A DNA stretch of 64,000 bases. Source: Bacteroidia bacterium (lineage in GTDB: Bacteria; Bacteroidota; Bacteroidia; SpSt-205). Shown here piece after piece: positions 18,634 to 27,719 of the stretch. Made by a program: the position numbers and the translations under genes. The notes beneath the pieces were generated by a model that did not search any database, had not been told where the DNA came from, and worked only from the letters and a program-made list of their open reading frames with translations. The stretch lies in contig BPGV01000001.1 of NCBI GenBank assembly GCA_026003215.1, forward strand, positions 1,451,729-1,515,728, given 5' to 3'. How positions within the stretch are numbered: the stretch's first letter is position 1; each line of letters starts with the position of its first letter.

Positions 18634-21600
18634 TTGCAGGGGGTTTTCTTACCTTGGGGGGTGTGGCGTTATGGAGGAATACTCGGTCTCTTATGGGCCC
18701 AGACATTTTATATTCAGGTGAAGCCTTCTGCCCAAGCGCTGAAGGCAGCCCTTGAGCAGGCCAGTAGAGATACTAAACCTTCTTTGCGCCTTGGAGGGCC
18801 AGTATGGCAAGGTCTCCAAAAAGTAGAAGAACCTTTTCTGGACGGAACAGCCTTTCCCGAGCTGGAGGGGTGGTTTGTGGTACATTTCGCGGGGCAGGAC
18901 CCAACAGCGAGATACCAAGCCCTCCTTTCCCTCCCAGAAGTATCCTGTGTGGAACCTGCAGGGGGAAGGCATCTGTGCCATGGCGAGGCCATAGAAGGGA
19001 ACCTTTTAGGCTGGCATCATGTAGCCCTCCAGACAGCAGAGGCCTGGACACGCACCCAGGGTACGCCAAATGTGGTTATTGCGCTGATAGACTCGGGCAC
19101 AGAGTGGGACCTGCCGGCCTTTTATCATCAGTTATGGATAAACGCCGCAGAAGACCTAAATGGCAACCGGCAACTGGACTCTTTAGACCTTAATGGCATA
19201 GATGACGACGGGAACGGCCTCATAGACGATGTAATAGGGTACGACTTTACGGACCAGCCGTATAGGGTAGGTATGGGCGACTACATAGGCCCTGACCCGT
19301 GGCCAGCCGACCAGAACGGCCATGGAACCGCTATGGCCAGCCTCATGGTGGGGAGACCTGACCGCTCGCCCGTAGCTGGCATAGCGCCGGGTTGCCGAGT
19401 GATGGTGCTTCGGTGCTTTGAGGCTGGGGGGTACGGCGAGGATGACGATATCGCTCGGGCGATTGTATATGCTGCCCGGCAAGGGGCCCGGGTGATTAAC
19501 TGCAGTTTTGGGGATGAGCGGCCTTCTCGGCTTATGCAAGCAGCTATTGCGTATGCGTATCGGTTAGGCGCTGTGGTGGTAGCCGCTTCAGGGAATGGTA
19601 CGGGAGCCCGGTCGCATTATCCCTCCGGTTTCCCGGAAACCATAGCTGCGGGCGGCCTGGCTTATGACGAAGGAAGCGGAAGTTTTTACCTGTGGCCGCT
19701 CTCGGGGTACTTTCGGGTAGATTGGATCGCGCCGGCAAGCTCGGTACCTGCCCTCCTTCCAGATGGCTCTGTACAGCTCCTAAGTGGGACAAGTGTGGCG
19801 TGTGCTCTTTCTTCTGCCGCAGCGGCGCTGCTTTTGAGTGCGTATCCTTCGCTCTCGCCGGAAGATGTGCGCGCTACTTTGGCGGCACGGGCCCTTCCAC
19901 TGGGAGCGCAGCGGTGGAGCCCGTACAGTGGCAGTGGGCGTCTGGTTCTTCTCCCGGCTTTGGACCATCCGCAGGCTGCCCACGCGGGATGGCTTTATCC
20001 TCCTGCCGATGCAGTGGTGACAGGTCCTGTGCCGCTGGTTTTTTCTACCTATCATAGTCTGTTGGCAGGGTGGGAGGTGGCCTGGGCGAGCTCTCTTGAG
20101 GCGCCTTGGCAGGTTCTTCGTACGGGCACACAACCCAGCATACGAGATACGTTTTTGGGGTGGGTGCCCCCTTTAGGAAAGTCATTCTTACGCCTGCGCC
20201 TCACCTTACGGAACGGCCAAGAGGTAGCTTATACCCTCTCCCTACAAGGGGTGCCTCTGGGCCTCTCCTTCCACCACTTGGATGTCAGCCCGGCCTGGCA
20301 AAATGGCTTCTCAGGAAATATCCTACGATGGCATCTAAATGCGGCGACGCCGACTTGTGTCTCTGCGGGGCCCTTTCGCGCCTGTGCCGATAAGCTGGAC
20401 ACTGTCGGAAGCGTGTGGCTCCCTGCTTATGCTGACCCTTCCACGCAGGTGGAGGCTTATGGCCTTACCGATACCCTGCGACAATCCCTTACCCTCGCCG
20501 ATAGGATACCTCGGGCCTTACCCTATGCGCCCTGGATGGCCACGGCTCTCATAGCGCCAGGGGGATTTTATTTCCCTGAGACCGGGGAGGATTGGAACGG
20601 GGATGGCCTACCTGACCTCGTGGTCAGTGGAATAGACCCTACTACGGGACGCCTGGGACGGTTATACTTCCTCCGGCAAGCGGGAAGTGCATTTGTGCCT
20701 TATGATAGCATACCTGGCCGTAGGCTTTTGCCGCGAGATATAAGGGATTGGGATGGGAATGGTGAGCCGGAGCTTTTGTGTGTATGGATAGATAGTTTTT
20801 TTGTCTTTGGGGGGAGTCCGCCTAAAAATCTCCTATATGCCGGGCAGGGGCGGGCAGCCCGGCTTGACGCCGGTCAGACCGTATGGCTACGCACCGAGGG
20901 GGGCAGTTACCTCCTGCGTACGACCAGTGGCCAAGAGCTACGGCTTCTTTCGGACACGGTGCCTTGGGCGGGGAATACCACTGTGCCTCGGTTGATTCGC
21001 CTGCACACCGCAGTGGAAACCCTCTGGGCCTTCGGCAACTATCCGGGCTGGATATTTCTGTATACGCCTACGGGGCAGCTTCAAAAAGTACTTCCCACCG
21101 ACTTATGGGAGGTAGGTTCGCATCTTTTGAGCTACGACGTAACGGGCGATGGCAGTGAAGAGCTCATTTACTTGGGGCAAGGCAAGGACGGGCAATGGTG
21201 GGAGTTAGGCGTGTATCAAGGTCCGTCGTGGGTGCTGAGAGATAGGGTGCGTTTTTGGGGCGGGGTTAGCGGCCAGGCGCGTCTCATAGCCGGCGAAGGC
21301 ATCTTCGGCGTATGGCTGCCCCCTTATCTGTATGTGGCACGCTTTCAAGGAGGGGCGTGGTCGGTCCGGGCTTTTGATGCTGAAATCTGGGGCGCTTTTG
21401 GCCTTTGGACCATCGCCGGCGATACGTTATTCCTCTTAGGACGCGATAGCGTGCCCCGATTTTATCGGCTGGTCCCTCCTTTTTTGCCTGCACCCGCATG
21501 GGCTAAACCTGGTGCCCTCTCCCCTACCCAAGTGCGCTTGCGGTGGTACGCTGTACCGGGGGCCACGGGATATGAGCTTTTTCGGGTAGAACCCACAGGA

Positions 21601-22536
21601 AATCTCGCTCTCCGCTATACAGGAGGTGATACCATTTACGTAGATAGCACTGCGGCGGGAGGGGCGTATTATTACCTCGTTCGGGCGCTGGGAGGGGCTT
21701 TCTCCGAGCCGTTTTTTGTACAGCCCGGCGAACGCCCTTGCTTAGATACCGCTTGGATAGACAGTACAGGGCTCTGTTATGTAGAGGGAAACGGAACCTG
21801 GGCCGGGGAAAGTACCGAAAGCTTCTGGATAGAACCGGGCCCCTACAGGCCTGCATTGGCTACGGCAGTGGGGAAATCGTGGCTATTACAGTTTGGGGCC
21901 GAAGCTTCTGGGGCGGTGACCTTACTTGTAGATACGCTACTTACGGATGTACAAGGGCGGTATTTGCGGGGGGATTGTGGAATCCTTTTCCTTGGGCGGC
22001 AAGTACTTCCGTCCTGCGTGACCCCAGTAAGTTGGCGTATAGTGGGTGAAAAGGAAGTTGAAGTACTCTTTTCTGGGGGGCTTCCTGCTCAAGCGCTGGA
22101 TAAAGCGCAGTATCGGCTCACCCCGGTAGGGGAGGTAGAGGCTATTTCGCCTGTGCCTGGGGGCCTTCGCTTTCGTCTTTCGGTGGGGCCTTCTGTGTGG
22201 CCTATAGAGCTTCACTGGGGCTGGCAGGCCGCCCGCTGTCCCAGTTCAGTAGCTTTTTCTCCCCGAGAAACTTCCCAGCAGACATGGGGAGTCTTTCCTA
22301 ATCCCTGTACTTCTCGCCATCGGTTTGTGCAGTTTTGGGGGCTACCCGCCGGTACAGACGTGCGGGTGCTCACCGCAGAAGGTACGCTTTGTGCCCAGTT
22401 CCAGATCTCAGGAGAAGAGACCCCTATTCCCTGGGAGCCTCGTTCTCTTAATGGAGAACGGCTCGCCCCCGGCCTATACCTAATTTATGTCCGGCGCGGG
22501 GAATGGCAGGCCACAGAAAAACTCTTCCTCCACTAA
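18634..22536 (+). CDS. Secreted subtilisin-like protease with T9SS C-terminal domain
   Basis: A 1300-residue exported S8 serine protease. It has a signal peptide (residues 1-23, ending LLWAQ) and a prodomain-like region. The catalytic domain has D153 (ALIDSGTEW), H230 (DQNGHGTAMASL), oxyanion N321 (ASGNGTG) and S387 (LSGTSVACA), so the triad is complete. An acidic, probably calcium-binding loop (DLNGIDDDGNGLIDD) lies between D and H. A long beta-rich region with FG-GAP-like segments (DWNGDGLPDLV, DWDGNGEPELL) follows. The last 80 residues (GVFPNPC to EKLFLH, with LAPGLYLIYV) look like a type A T9SS sorting domain, so it should be exported by T9SS and anchored or released. The TTG start at 18634 follows a purine-rich AAGGAGGGAGG, one of few Shine-Dalgarno-like sites here. 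Confidence 0.88.
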   Translation: MQGVFLPWGVWRYGGILGLLWAQTFYIQVKPSAQALKAALEQASRDTKPSLRLGGPVWQGLQKVEEPFLDGTAFPELEGWFVVHFAGQDPTARYQALLSLPEVSCVEPAGGRHLCHGEAIEGNLLGWHHVALQTAEAWTRTQGTPNVVIALIDSGTEWDLPAFYHQLWINAAEDLNGNRQLDSLDLNGIDDDGNGLIDDVIGYDFTDQPYRVGMGDYIGPDPWPADQNGHGTAMASLMVGRPDRSPVAGIAPGCRVMVLRCFEAGGYGEDDDIARAIVYAARQGARVINCSFGDERPSRLMQAAIAYAYRLGAVVVAASGNGTGARSHYPSGFPETIAAGGLAYDEGSGSFYLWPLSGYFRVDWIAPASSVPALLPDGSVQLLSGTSVACALSSAAAALLLSAYPSLSPEDVRATLAARALPLGAQRWSPYSGSGRLVLLPALDHPQAAHAGWLYPPADAVVTGPVPLVFSTYHSLLAGWEVAWASSLEAPWQVLRTGTQPSIRDTFLGWVPPLGKSFLRLRLTLRNGQEVAYTLSLQGVPLGLSFHHLDVSPAWQNGFSGNILRWHLNAATPTCVSAGPFRACADKLDTVGSVWLPAYADPSTQVEAYGLTDTLRQSLTLADRIPRALPYAPWMATALIAPGGFYFPETGEDWNGDGLPDLVVSGIDPTTGRLGRLYFLRQAGSAFVPYDSIPGRRLLPRDIRDWDGNGEPELLCVWIDSFFVFGGSPPKNLLYAGQGRAARLDAGQTVWLRTEGGSYLLRTTSGQELRLLSDTVPWAGNTTVPRLIRLHTAVETLWAFGNYPGWIFLYTPTGQLQKVLPTDLWEVGSHLLSYDVTGDGSEELIYLGQGKDGQWWELGVYQGPSWVLRDRVRFWGGVSGQARLIAGEGIFGVWLPPYLYVARFQGGAWSVRAFDAEIWGAFGLWTIAGDTLFLLGRDSVPRFYRLVPPFLPAPAWAKPGALSPTQVRLRWYAVPGATGYELFRVEPTGNLALRYTGGDTIYVDSTAAGGAYYYLVRALGGAFSEPFFVQPGERPCLDTAWIDSTGLCYVEGNGTWAGESTESFWIEPGPYRPALATAVGKSWLLQFGAEASGAVTLLVDTLLTDVQGRYLRGDCGILFLGRQVLPSCVTPVSWRIVGEKEVEVLFSGGLPAQALDKAQYRLTPVGEVEAISPVPGGLRFRLSVGPSVWPIELHWGWQAARCPSSVAFSPRETSQQTWGVFPNPCTSRHRFVQFWGLPAGTDVRVLTAEGTLCAQFQISGEETPIPWEPRSLNGERLAPGLYLIYVRRGEWQATEKLFLH

Positions 22537-22588
22537 GCTTGGCATGAAGTTTGCCCCCTGACGAAGCCGGTTTATTAAGGAAAATCCA

Positions 22589-23686
22589 ATGAACACCCCC
22601 TTCATGCAACTGAGCCCTCTCTTACAGAGGGCCTTAAGCGACATGGGCTTTGAGAAGCCTACACCCATCCAGCAAGCAGTCATACCCGTAGCGCTAAAAG
22701 GCTATGACATATTGGCACAAGCCGCTACTGGCACAGGAAAGACCGCAGCTTTTGGTATCCCCATTATCGAAAAAATGGACAGAGACCAGGGTTTGGGTTC
22801 GCTTATTCTCACGCCTACGAGAGAACTTGCCTTACAAGTAAAAGAGCACCTGTATCAGCTCTCTAAATACAAGAAGCTCAGAATATGGAGTTTTTATGGG
22901 GGGAGACCTGTGTATAAGGATATAGAACTCCTGACAAAAAATACGCCTCACATCATAGTAGGAACGCCGGGACGGATTAAGGACCTTACCCAAAGAGGCG
23001 TTTTGGCATACGAATGTGTCAGGCATTTTGTCCTTGATGAGGCCGATTGTATGCTGGATATGGGTTTCATTGAGGATATAGAATGGATTATCAGGCGCCT
23101 TCCCCAAGAAAGACAGAGTTTCTTCCTTTCGGCTACGATACCCACCCCGATTAGAATATTGGCTGAAAAGTATCTGAGGAGAGGGTATCAGTTTATACGG
23201 GTTTCAGGGGAAGATCTGAGGCCTAATATAGAAGAAAAGTTGATAAAACTCGGCTCTTCTGCGATGAAAATCACTGAACTTGAAAAGATTATAAGAAATC
23301 ATGAACATGAAAAGGCAATAGTTTTTGTCAAGACAAGAAGTGATGCTCGGAATGTGGCGGAAAGTCTCAAGCGCAAGGGTCTTAAGGTGGTTCCGCTCCA
23401 CGGAGATATGAACCAAAAACAAAGAGAAGAATCGCTCAGGTCTTTTAAGGAAGGTAGAGCTATGGTAGTGGTAGCGACAGATGTCGCCTCCAGAGGGCTT
23501 GATATTAGGGGAGTGGGCCTCGTGGTAAACTATCAAATACCCGAAGACCCCGAGGTATATATACATCGGATAGGACGCACAGGGCGAATAGGCTCCCATG
23601 GGAAAGCGTATAGCCTGATAACGCCTGAGGACAATAGGGCTTTGGGCAAAATAAAGAAACTTAAGAGAGATTACTTGCAGTTGTAA
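22589..23686 (+). CDS. DEAD-box RNA helicase
   Basis: ATP-dependent RNA helicase of 365 residues with all family motifs in order: Q motif (KPTPIQQ), Walker A ATGTGKT, PTRELALQ, TPGRI, VLDEAD, SAT, ATDVASRGLD and HRIGRTGRIG. It stops straight after the helicase core, so it lacks the basic C-terminal tails that direct DeaD/CsdA or DbpA to their targets. The start ATG at 22589 follows AAGGAAAA. Base and codon use differ from the neighbours: AGA and AGG serve for arginine, ATA is common, and parts of the gene are clearly AT-rich. This suggests acquisition by transfer. Confidence 0.93.
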   Translation: MNTPFMQLSPLLQRALSDMGFEKPTPIQQAVIPVALKGYDILAQAATGTGKTAAFGIPIIEKMDRDQGLGSLILTPTRELALQVKEHLYQLSKYKKLRIWSFYGGRPVYKDIELLTKNTPHIIVGTPGRIKDLTQRGVLAYECVRHFVLDEADCMLDMGFIEDIEWIIRRLPQERQSFFLSATIPTPIRILAEKYLRRGYQFIRVSGEDLRPNIEEKLIKLGSSAMKITELEKIIRNHEHEKAIVFVKTRSDARNVAESLKRKGLKVVPLHGDMNQKQREESLRSFKEGRAMVVVATDVASRGLDIRGVGLVVNYQIPEDPEVYIHRIGRTGRIGSHGKAYSLITPEDNRALGKIKKLKRDYLQL

Positions 23687-23724
23687 GGCACTCCTGCTTG
23701 ATATCGGTGGGAAGCAGGCTAAGG

Positions 23725-23763
23725 ATGCAGAGCCTTTTGTAGAAGATAAAGACTCTGCATTTT
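23725..23763 (+). terminator. Possible terminator after the DEAD-box helicase
   Basis: An 8-bp perfect stem (ATGCAGAG with CTCTGCAT) encloses a 20-base loop and runs into TTTT. The loop is long for an intrinsic terminator, so the call is tentative. The position, 40 bases after the helicase stop and before the next operon, fits. Confidence 0.4.
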
Positions 23764-23883
23764 AGGGAAACTTTCTGGGTAGCGAATCCGGGTCTGCGGG
23801 GATAGAGGAGAGGCGGTTGTAGTAGGAGAGAAAACGGACAAGAGCAGAGATTTGGCACAAAGTTTGCCACTATTCACTTTGCT

Positions 23884-24522
23884 ATGCGAACCGTAGTCGT
23901 AGCCTGTGTTGTCGGGCTTTTGAGCCTTATGCTCGCCCAGACGACCGAAAAGGAAGCCAAGAAAGAGATTCAACGCAAGGCCATCAAAGAAGCCCGGAAG
24001 GAGGCCAAACGTTTCAAGAAAGCCGGCTATGAGGTTACCCCAGGCTCCCTGCCCATGGAAAAGCAGCTGGAGTACACGTGGATACGGCTTTACCAACGAG
24101 ACGACAAGGGCCAGGCCCTATACTTGAGTGCAGACGGAAACGCCGTGGCTGAGACCCGTACCGCTGCCGAAATGCAAGCCTTAGAGGCCGCTAAACTGAA
24201 CTTAGCGGGGCAGTTGGAGACCTTCATCCGAGCTATTATTGAGGCCAACATCGCGAATGCCCAGCTGAATAATGAAGAAGCCACTTCCGTCACGGAGTTC
24301 TTAGCTGGTGCCAAAAATGTCATAGTCACCACCCTGAGCCAAGTAGAGCCGGCTTTCAAGATTTATCGCAATCTCCCTAATAAAAATGTGGAAGTGAATA
24401 TAAAACTCCTCGTTAATCGGGACCAAGTCCTCTTGGAGGCCAAGAAACAGATTCGCCAAGAGCTAAAAGAACGCTTGAAAGGTCTCCAAGAGAAGGTAGA
24501 TAAGCTATTGCCCCTGCAATGA
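23884..24522 (+). CDS. Exported LPP20-like protein, first gene of the caspase operon
   Basis: A 212-residue protein with a signal peptide (MRTVVVACVVGLLSLMLAQ) and a very basic/acidic helical stretch rich in K, E, R and A. The domain that follows contains TAAEMQALEAAKLNLAGQLE and a conserved-looking FKIYRNLPNKNVEVNIKLLV. This resembles the LPP20/lipoprotein-type fold seen in Bacteroidota, but the cysteine of a lipoprotein is missing. The C-terminus is helical again. The function is unknown. Its stop overlaps the next start as ATGA, so it is translated together with the DUF4384 protein and the caspase. Confidence 0.7.
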   Translation: MRTVVVACVVGLLSLMLAQTTEKEAKKEIQRKAIKEARKEAKRFKKAGYEVTPGSLPMEKQLEYTWIRLYQRDDKGQALYLSADGNAVAETRTAAEMQALEAAKLNLAGQLETFIRAIIEANIANAQLNNEEATSVTEFLAGAKNVIVTTLSQVEPAFKIYRNLPNKNVEVNIKLLVNRDQVLLEAKKQIRQELKERLKGLQEKVDKLLPLQ

Positions 24523-25382
24523 GAGGCCTTTTTGGGGTGGCTTGGGGGGTGGTCGGCTGGCTGTGGGCCCAGGAAAAGGTGGTCAGTGGTTTTGCGGAAG
24601 TGGAGCTACTGCCGGGCTGGTCCTTAGAACGGGCCCAGCGCCAAGCGTACCAGCTGGCTATCTTCCAAGCCCTCCAAAATGGCTTTCCAACCCAAGTGGC
24701 ACGCGCCAGTAAATATCTCTTGGAGAATCGCACGCAGGGCCAAAATGCACAAACACGCACCTACTTTTACCTCACGGCGGACCAATATATCGGGGCCGAG
24801 TGGCTCGAGACCTTAGAGGCCCGTTATCAGACGGAGGTACGCAAGGGCCAAGTATGGGTTTCGTGCAAGGTAAAGGGGCGCGCCCGGGCGCGTCCAGAGC
24901 CTCCCCTGCCGCTGGAAGTGCGTACCCTCCGCTGCAGAGATACCCAGTGCACCACCACAGATTTTTGGGCAGGGGATCCCTTTTTCCTGTATTTTCGTTC
25001 GCCGGTGGAGGGGTATCTTCAAGTCTTTTGGGAAGACTCCGGCGAAGTCTATCGCCTCCTCCCCTATCAAAATCAACGCATCCAAGCTTGGCCTGCGCGA
25101 GCAGATACGACCTATATCTTTTTTGCACCGGATCCCAAGCGCCGTTCGGAGGCCTTTTGGACGGATGAGCTTATCCTCACCGCAGAAAAGCCTGAAATGC
25201 TCCATAAGGTGTATGTCCTCTTCTCTCGGAATCCCTTGGCTGCCCCGCCCGAACGATTCAACCCTCGGACCGGCTTCCACACAGTAAGTCTGCCTGACTT
25301 TCAAGACTGGCTCCTCTCAGAGCGACTAAGGCTGCCCGATTTAAACGTGCGTTTTATAGACATAAGCGTGAGACAACGATGA
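24519..25382 (+). CDS. Exported protein with DUF4384-like domain
   Basis: A 287-residue protein with a signal peptide (MRGLFGVAWGVVGWLWAQ). Residues 18-120 are related in style to the upstream LPP20-like protein (a helix rich in A and Q, then KVKGRARA). The C-terminal half contains AGDPFFLYFRSPVEGYLQVF and EVYRLLPYQN, the pattern of DUF4384, a beta-sandwich often fused to caspase-like or kinase domains. Here it is a separate gene directly before a caspase gene, with ATGA overlaps on both sides. This arrangement supports a joint function in the periplasm or at the cell surface. No catalytic motif is visible. Confidence 0.72.
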   Translation: MRGLFGVAWGVVGWLWAQEKVVSGFAEVELLPGWSLERAQRQAYQLAIFQALQNGFPTQVARASKYLLENRTQGQNAQTRTYFYLTADQYIGAEWLETLEARYQTEVRKGQVWVSCKVKGRARARPEPPLPLEVRTLRCRDTQCTTTDFWAGDPFFLYFRSPVEGYLQVFWEDSGEVYRLLPYQNQRIQAWPARADTTYIFFAPDPKRRSEAFWTDELILTAEKPEMLHKVYVLFSRNPLAAPPERFNPRTGFHTVSLPDFQDWLLSERLRLPDLNVRFIDISVRQR

Positions 25383-27223
25383 GAAGCGTACTCTTCTTGG
25401 GTTTCGGGCTGAGCGTTCTGGCCCAGCCGTATAAGGACTTGGAAGGGCACGGAGGAAGTGTAAATGCCCTTCTTTTTAGCGCCGATAGTCGGTATCTGCT
25501 CACGGCCAGTAGCGATAGGGCCGTACGCTTATGGCATATTCCGTATGGGACGCTTTTAGGGCGCTATACGGGGGCATCAGCCAGCGTAAATGTCCTTGCA
25601 GGCGTAAGTGATAGTGCTGGTACTTTTTGGGGGGCCTCAAGTGATGGGAAGCTCTACCAGTGGAGTCTCCATCAGTATCGCCAGGGTGCGGCCGGGGCAA
25701 ATCCTTCTGCGCAAACCTTCCGGCCGCTGCGCACCGAGGCGCTCAGTCGGCGAGTGGATAAGACCCGCCCGGTGGAGGCATGGGAAGCTATCGTTTTGCA
25801 CCCCACTAAGCCGGTGGTGTTTGCCCTCGGCCGAAGTGGTCGTCTCATAGCGTGGGAAACCGAAGAGGGGTGGCTTCAAACCTTCCGGGATACGGCTGGG
25901 GTCGCATATGCTTTATTACTACCCACACATGCCAAGACCCTCTATGTAGGCAGCGGTAGTGGTGTAATCTACGCCTTAGACCCTGCAACGCTTTCTGTAC
26001 AGCGGGTACTACGGGGGCATACGCGGGGGGTGCGGGGCTTGGCTATCAGCCCGGACCAGCGTACCCTCGCCAGCGCCGGCTTAGATGGGAAGGTCATGCT
26101 CTGGACTATCCCCGAAGGCCTGCGTATCCGCACCTTAGAGAAGCATACCGATGGTGTGCGCGCCGTGGCTTTCAGCCCGGATGGGCGGTATTTAGCCAGT
26201 GCCGGTCGCGATGGCCTCCTCTGCCTCTGGAATGTGGCTTCAGGACGGCTGGAAAAGACCCTCTCCTTGGAAAACGCGCTATGGACGGTGGCCTTTAGCC
26301 CTAACGGCCAGTACCTTGTGGCTGGCGGAGAAGGCGGTCTCCTGCGCATGTGGCGCATAGACCAACTGGGGATCCGGCCTGTTCAGCTTATCGCAGAAAC
26401 AGACTCCCTGTATGCGCCCCCCGTAGACATAGACGACAACATCCCGCAGTGCCGTACCGTGCACGCTCATCGCTATGCGTTTATTGTAGGAAATGAAGAC
26501 TATCGCAGTTATCAGCCTTCCTTTACCCCAGCGATGAATGTACCCTATGCGGTGCAGGATGCGTATGCTTTCCGGATGTATGCTGAGCAAATGCTGGGGA
26601 TACCCGCTCGGAATATCGTCTTTCTCCAAAATGCCACGAGTGCCCAGCTTAAGCGGGAGTTAGAAAAGCTGGTCATTCTTTTGCAAAATACTGGCGGGAA
26701 AGCAGAAGTGTTTTTCTACTATGCGGGGCATGGCGTACCACATCCAGAGACCCAGGAGAGCTATCTCCTCCCCGTGGATGTCTCGCCCACCACACCAGCA
26801 GAAGGGGGCATGCGCCTCACAGAAGCGGTAGAAAAACTGGCGCAGAGTGGAGCGGGTCGCGTGTGGATGATTGTAGATGCTTGCTTTAGTGGGGGTGCTC
26901 GAGAGGAGAGCCCCTTGGCGGCCCGGGGCATCCGCATTCGCCCCAAACCGGTTGTCCTTACGGGTCCGGTGGTACTCATTTCTGCCACCACCGCCGAAGA
27001 AGAAGCCTTACCCTATCACCAGGCCCGCCATGGCCTCTTTACGTATTTTCTTTTGAAGGAAATCCGTGAGGCTGGCTGCCAGCCGAAACCGCTCCAATCC
27101 CTACTACAAGAAGTCGCAGGGGAAACCACCCGCTATGCGCTCCTACTCCATAATAAGCTCCAACGACCTACGTGGTTGATCAGTCCAGCGCTGCCCGACA
27201 GTGTGCTGACTGAAAGTTGGTAG
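25379..27223 (+). CDS. Secreted WD40-caspase (peptidase C14 family)
   Basis: A 614-residue exported protein with a signal peptide (residues 1-16, ending VLAQ). Residues 20-330 form WD40 repeats; clear units include FSPDGRYLASAGRDGLLCLW and FSPNGQYLVAGGEGGLLRMW. Residues 365-600 form a caspase-like domain with the catalytic dyad H451 (YYAGHG) and C502 (VDACFSGG). Members cleave after arginine, lysine or aspartate depending on the pocket, which cannot be told here. The start ATG overlaps the DUF4384 stop as ATGA. Export is unusual for prokaryotic caspases linked to cell death, so a role in envelope protein processing or sensing is a possible inference. Confidence 0.9.
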   Translation: MRSVLFLGFGLSVLAQPYKDLEGHGGSVNALLFSADSRYLLTASSDRAVRLWHIPYGTLLGRYTGASASVNVLAGVSDSAGTFWGASSDGKLYQWSLHQYRQGAAGANPSAQTFRPLRTEALSRRVDKTRPVEAWEAIVLHPTKPVVFALGRSGRLIAWETEEGWLQTFRDTAGVAYALLLPTHAKTLYVGSGSGVIYALDPATLSVQRVLRGHTRGVRGLAISPDQRTLASAGLDGKVMLWTIPEGLRIRTLEKHTDGVRAVAFSPDGRYLASAGRDGLLCLWNVASGRLEKTLSLENALWTVAFSPNGQYLVAGGEGGLLRMWRIDQLGIRPVQLIAETDSLYAPPVDIDDNIPQCRTVHAHRYAFIVGNEDYRSYQPSFTPAMNVPYAVQDAYAFRMYAEQMLGIPARNIVFLQNATSAQLKRELEKLVILLQNTGGKAEVFFYYAGHGVPHPETQESYLLPVDVSPTTPAEGGMRLTEAVEKLAQSGAGRVWMIVDACFSGGAREESPLAARGIRIRPKPVVLTGPVVLISATTAEEEALPYHQARHGLFTYFLLKEIREAGCQPKPLQSLLQEVAGETTRYALLLHNKLQRPTWLISPALPDSVLTESW

Positions 27224-27224
27224 T

Positions 27225-27232
27225 TACCTTCG
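27225..27232 (+). promoter_or_regulatory. Probable -7 box TACCTTCG
   Basis: One mismatch to TAnnTTTG, ending 4 bases before the GTG start at 27237. The same variant lies in front of the 2OG oxygenase gene at 28687-28694 (minus strand). Confidence 0.4.
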
Positions 27233-27236
27233 CAGG

Positions 27237-27704
27237 GTGAAGAAAGCCAAGCTGTGGGCTTATAGCGTATTCCTGTGTGCCGCTTTGAGTGGAATAGCCT
27301 TTTTGCTGCCGCAGTTTCGGATAGTGCTATGGGATACCGGCCAAGAAGGGTGGCTGTTCTTTTGGGGAGGGCATGCCCGTGTAGGGGCTACGGTGCCGGC
27401 AGTAGTGTATGGGATTGCAGCCGTATGGGGACTTTTGGGAGTGGGTGCGCTCTTCTGGGCTGGCCGCCAAGTGCTTCGCCTGGAGCGCAAAGCTATCGCC
27501 TGGCTGAACTGGGCCGCTTTTTTCTTGGTGATGGAACTTATATTTCTCTTGGGAGCAGCTGAAGAGGTACTTACCGACCTGCGCGTCCAAAACCTGCATG
27601 CGGATAGCTTTGCCCAAGTAGGTAGCTGGCTCACCTTTATTGTGCTTTTTGTACTACTTTTCCTGCCAGGGCGAGTAAAGAAAGCCCTCTTTAAGCAGGG
27701 GTGA
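27237..27704 (+). CDS. Four-helix membrane protein, possibly DUF4293-like
   Basis: A 155-residue protein with four predicted transmembrane helices, at about residues 8-25, 50-75, 85-107 and 127-145, and basic ends. The layout is that of the DUF4293 family of Bacteroidota, but the match is by architecture only. The GTG start at 27237 follows the probable -7 box. It converges with the 2OG oxygenase gene with a 15-base gap. Confidence 0.6.
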   Translation: MKKAKLWAYSVFLCAALSGIAFLLPQFRIVLWDTGQEGWLFFWGGHARVGATVPAVVYGIAAVWGLLGVGALFWAGRQVLRLERKAIAWLNWAAFFLVMELIFLLGAAEEVLTDLRVQNLHADSFAQVGSWLTFIVLFVLLFLPGRVKKALFKQG

Positions 27705-27719
27705 AGGGAAGGAATAGGG

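Noticed and set aside
25379..27223. WD40-caspase as a CRISPR-associated or phage-defence effector
   Set aside because: It has a signal peptide, no CRISPR array or cas gene is near, and the partners are also exported proteins.
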